DNA from: Amycolatopsis thermalba
GTDB taxonomy: Bacteria > Actinomycetota > Actinomycetes > Mycobacteriales > Pseudonocardiaceae
Direction of reading: 5' to 3'
Assembly: GCF_003385215.1 (NCBI RefSeq)
Contig: NZ_PQHW01000004.1
Span: forward strand, 1-64,000
Length of the DNA stretch: 64,000 nt
Shown here: positions 62,097 through 64,000 of the stretch, piece after piece
Position numbering within the stretch: the first letter of the stretch is position 1
Layout: each line of letters opens with the position of its first letter
Translations under genes and position numbers: made by a program
Notes under the pieces: generated by a model
The model's input: the letters and a program-made list of their open reading frames with translations, nothing else
What the model was told of the DNA's origin: nothing
Databases searched by the model: none

Positions 62097-63247
62097 CCCG
62101 CCGGGACCCACTTCACCGCGTCTGCCCTGGCGGTCGCGGCTCCCGCCGTCAGTGTGACCGCGCTCGACGTGCCCGCCGGGAAGTCCCACGTGCCGAGCTT
62201 GAGCCAGCCGCCACTCGTGTAATCCGCGGTGACCGTGCTCGTCACTCCGTTGTGGACCACCGCCACGCGCGCCGCCGGGTCGTTGCCGGACGATGGGACC
62301 CGGTAGATCCAGACGTCGTAACTTCCCCCGGCGCGCAGGTTCGGCCGCCAGGTCGCCGTCGAACCGGGGGTCTGGCTGTAGCGCGAGCCGTTGCCCACCG
62401 TGAAGCCGGACAGCGAGCTGTCCTGCCACGTGCCGGTCTCCGAGTAGCCGTAGCCGGCGGGCGTGTCGTTGTCGACGTAGTACTCGCGCTGGTAGTACCG
62501 GACGTAGTCGAACTGCGCGGTCGCCGGCAGCTTGCTCTCGTCGACCGTCTCGTAGGCGATCGAGGTCAGCCAGACGTTCACGTAGTCGTGCGTGTCCAGA
62601 CTCGGCGGGTAGGCCGCCGTGTTCGTCAGCACGCCGTCCACGTAGAACGCCACGCGACTTTCGGTCCAGTCGAAACCGTAGGTGTGCCACCCGGCCGACG
62701 TGTCGAACCCCGGCACGGTCCACTTACGACCCACATCGGTCTTCGTGCCGTCCGGCTTCCACGCGTTGTCGCCCTGGCTGATGCTGCCGGGCGCACTGGA
62801 GTTGATCTCGAACTGGTCGATCTCGGTGCGCCGGTCGGGGTTGAACGTGGTGCTCCCGTCACCGGCCATCGCCCAGAACGACGTGTGCCAGCCGGAACCG
62901 ACGGGGGTCTTCGCCCGCGTCTCGTAGTAGCCGTAGCGGAAGGACTGCTTGCTCACCACCCCGCCCGCGGTGTAGGCGTAGCTGCCGACCTGCTCCTTGC
63001 GCAGGTTCAGCGTCAGCACCCCGCCGCCCTCGGTGACGTTCGCCGGCAGCTGCGCGCTCTTCACCTTCTGGTCGGTCCGGTAGTTCCACTTGGCGGTGTC
63101 CACAGTGGAGTCGTTGAACTCGTCGGCGAACACCAGCGTGTAGCCGGGCCCGGCGGGGGTGGTGACCGGCCCGGCCGCGGTGGCGGCCGGAGCGGTCACC
63201 ACGGCGGCCGCGACGAGCACGGCGGGGATCAGGGCATACCTCGGCAT
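62093..63247 (-). CDS. Secreted glycoside hydrolase family 16 with C-terminal golvesin-like domain
   Basis: 384 residues. Signal peptide (IPAVLVAAAVVTAPAATA, about 7-24), then a GH16 domain (about 30-260). The catalytic motif is RRTEIDQFEINSS (E-x-D-x-x-E at about 144-149), flanked by GSGWHTSFWAMAGDG and WHTYGFDWTESRVAFYVDG. A C-terminal domain (about 265-384), with YSETGTWQDSSLSGF and WVPAG, resembles the golvesin/CBM-like beta-sandwich. It probably hydrolyses a beta-glucan or related polysaccharide outside the cell. ATG 63247 follows aggagga. Its stop overlaps the end of the repeat array. Confidence 0.92.
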   Translation of the reverse strand: MPRYALIPAVLVAAAVVTAPAATAAGPVTTPAGPGYTLVFADEFNDSTVDTAKWNYRTDQKVKSAQLPANVTEGGGVLTLNLRKEQVGSYAYTAGGVVSKQSFRYGYYETRAKTPVGSGWHTSFWAMAGDGSTTFNPDRRTEIDQFEINSSAPGSISQGDNAWKPDGTKTDVGRKWTVPGFDTSAGWHTYGFDWTESRVAFYVDGVLTNTAAYPPSLDTHDYVNVWLTSIAYETVDESKLPATAQFDYVRYYQREYYVDNDTPAGYGYSETGTWQDSSLSGFTVGNGSRYSQTPGSTATWRPNLRAGGSYDVWIYRVPSSGNDPAARVAVVHNGVTSTVTADYTSGGWLKLGTWDFPAGTSSAVTLTAGAATARADAVKWVPAG

Positions 63248-63276
63248 TGCGGGTCCTCCTTGACCGATGGGGAACT

Positions 63277-64000
63277 TCAGGCCACGACGCGCGCCTTGGG
63301 GCCGGCCGTCTCCCGCACCACGCGCAGCACCGTGACCAGCGTGATCGCGGCCGTGAGCATCACGTAGAACGCCGGGGAGAGCCGGTAGCCGCTGGCCGAG
63401 ATCAGCCAGGTGGCGATGTAGGGAGCCGTGCCGCCGAAGAGCGACACCGCGATGTTGTACGGGATCGCGATCGCGCCGGAGCGGATGCGGGGCGGGAACA
63501 GTTCGGCCATCGTCGCCGACACCGCGCCGTCGTAGGCCGCGATCAGCAGGCCCAGCACCACCATGCCGAGCACGGCCAGGAACGTGTTGCCCAGCGACAT
63601 CAGCAGCAGCGACGGCCAGGTCAGCACGATGAACCCGGCGGTGCCGGCGATCAGCAGCGGACGACGGCCGATCCGGTCGGACAACGCACCGGCGAACGGC
63701 ACCGCGACGGCGACCACGGCCAGGCACACCGTCGAGGCGATGAACGACTGCACCTTCGTGAAGTGCAGTGTCGTCTGCAGGTAGCTCGGCATGAACGTCT
63801 GCAGCGTCCAGTGCGCCACACCCTTGATCACGACCAGCCCGGCCAGCACCAGCATCGCCTTGCCGCCGGTGCGGAAGGTCTCCCGCACCGGGCTCTCGGT
63901 GACCTCGCCCTTGGCCTCCAGCTCGCGGAACTCCGGCGTGTCCTGCAGCTTGAGCCGCAGGTAGAGACCGGCCAGGCCGAGCGGGAGCGCGAGCAGGAAC
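63277..64000 (-). CDS. MFS metabolite:H+ symporter (MHS family), 5' part beyond the window
   Basis: The C-terminal 241 residues of a 12-helix transporter are present and the frame is open to the window end. Six helices are clear, with the MHS/MFS loop GALSDRIGRRPLLIAGT between helices 8 and 9. LGLYLRLKLQDTPEFRELE-like sequence (LAGLYLRLKLQDTPEFRELE) precedes them, which is typical of ProP/KgtP/shikimate-type symporters. It lies 29 bases upstream of the GH16 gene on the same strand, so co-transcription is likely. Confidence 0.88.
   Translation of the reverse strand, partial: FLLALPLGLAGLYLRLKLQDTPEFRELEAKGEVTESPVRETFRTGGKAMLVLAGLVVIKGVAHWTLQTFMPSYLQTTLHFTKVQSFIASTVCLAVVAVAVPFAGALSDRIGRRPLLIAGTAGFIVLTWPSLLLMSLGNTFLAVLGMVVLGLLIAAYDGAVSATMAELFPPRIRSGAIAIPYNIAVSLFGGTAPYIATWLISASGYRLSPAFYVMLTAAITLVTVLRVVRETAGPKARVVA

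Overview
The window comes from a high-GC actinomycete, most likely a member of the Pseudonocardiaceae such as Amycolatopsis. This is inferred from the very GC-rich codon third positions, frequent GTG/TTG starts, stop-start overlaps (ATGA/GTGA), an Emb-type arabinosyltransferase (arabinan-containing wall), an AfsR/SARP regulator, an HSP18-type regulator and an actinobacterial arrangement of cobalamin genes. No rRNA, tRNA, integrase, IS element or CRISPR array was seen.

Region 1 (1-2650) has an intergenic palindromic repeat, a DyP peroxidase and a DeoR-type regulator. Region 2 (2839-29921) is a nearly complete adenosylcobalamin supercluster in short alternating operons: cobQ-cbiB (-), cobU-cobT-cobS (+), a cobalamin riboswitch followed by chlID-cobO-cobB-cobC (-), cobL-cobM (+), cbiD (-), cobK-bluB (+), cobG-cobH-cobIJ (-) and cobN-pxpA (+). 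Together these cover precorrin-2 to the completed nucleotide loop, including DMB synthesis. CobG indicates the O2-dependent branch, yet C1 methylation/deacylation is represented by the anaerobic-type CbiD instead of CobF. An emb gene and an ABC exporter/XRE operon are interleaved, and an MFS pseudogene lies after cobS.

Region 3 (29918-43768) is mixed metabolism and regulation: pxpA, a second copy of the palindromic repeat, a P450/hydrolase operon, an NlpC/P60-like protein, a membrane protein, Tex, an AfsR-like regulator, an Lrp regulator divergent from a frameshifted valine/leucine dehydrogenase gene, and an HxlR/NAD(P)-binding divergent pair. Region 4 (43769-49608) has GC-rich tandem-repeat spacers around an FMN reductase, an aminotransferase/FAD-oxidase operon, and an hsp20 gene divergent from its probable regulator, with overlapping promoters and a 23-bp palindrome.

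Region 5 (49898-56508) has a DivIVA/Scy-like coiled-coil protein with two kinds of internal repeat, a minisatellite of about 1 kb with a perfect 193-bp higher-order duplication, a Ser/Thr kinase and a secreted HAD phosphatase. Region 6 (56544-64000) has two methyltransferases, an enoyl-CoA hydratase, an ABC ATPase, a cysteine dioxygenase-rhodanese operon preceded by a Cys-containing leader peptide and hairpin, an array of silent copies of the rhodanese 3' end, a secreted GH16 enzyme and a truncated MFS transporter.

The most unusual observations are the array of rhodanese 3'-end cassettes (61371-62096), whose last copy differs from the gene only by synonymous changes; the Cys leader/hairpin before cysteine dioxygenase; the nested-palindrome dispersed repeat; the hsp20 regulatory region; and the hybrid CobG/CbiD pathway.
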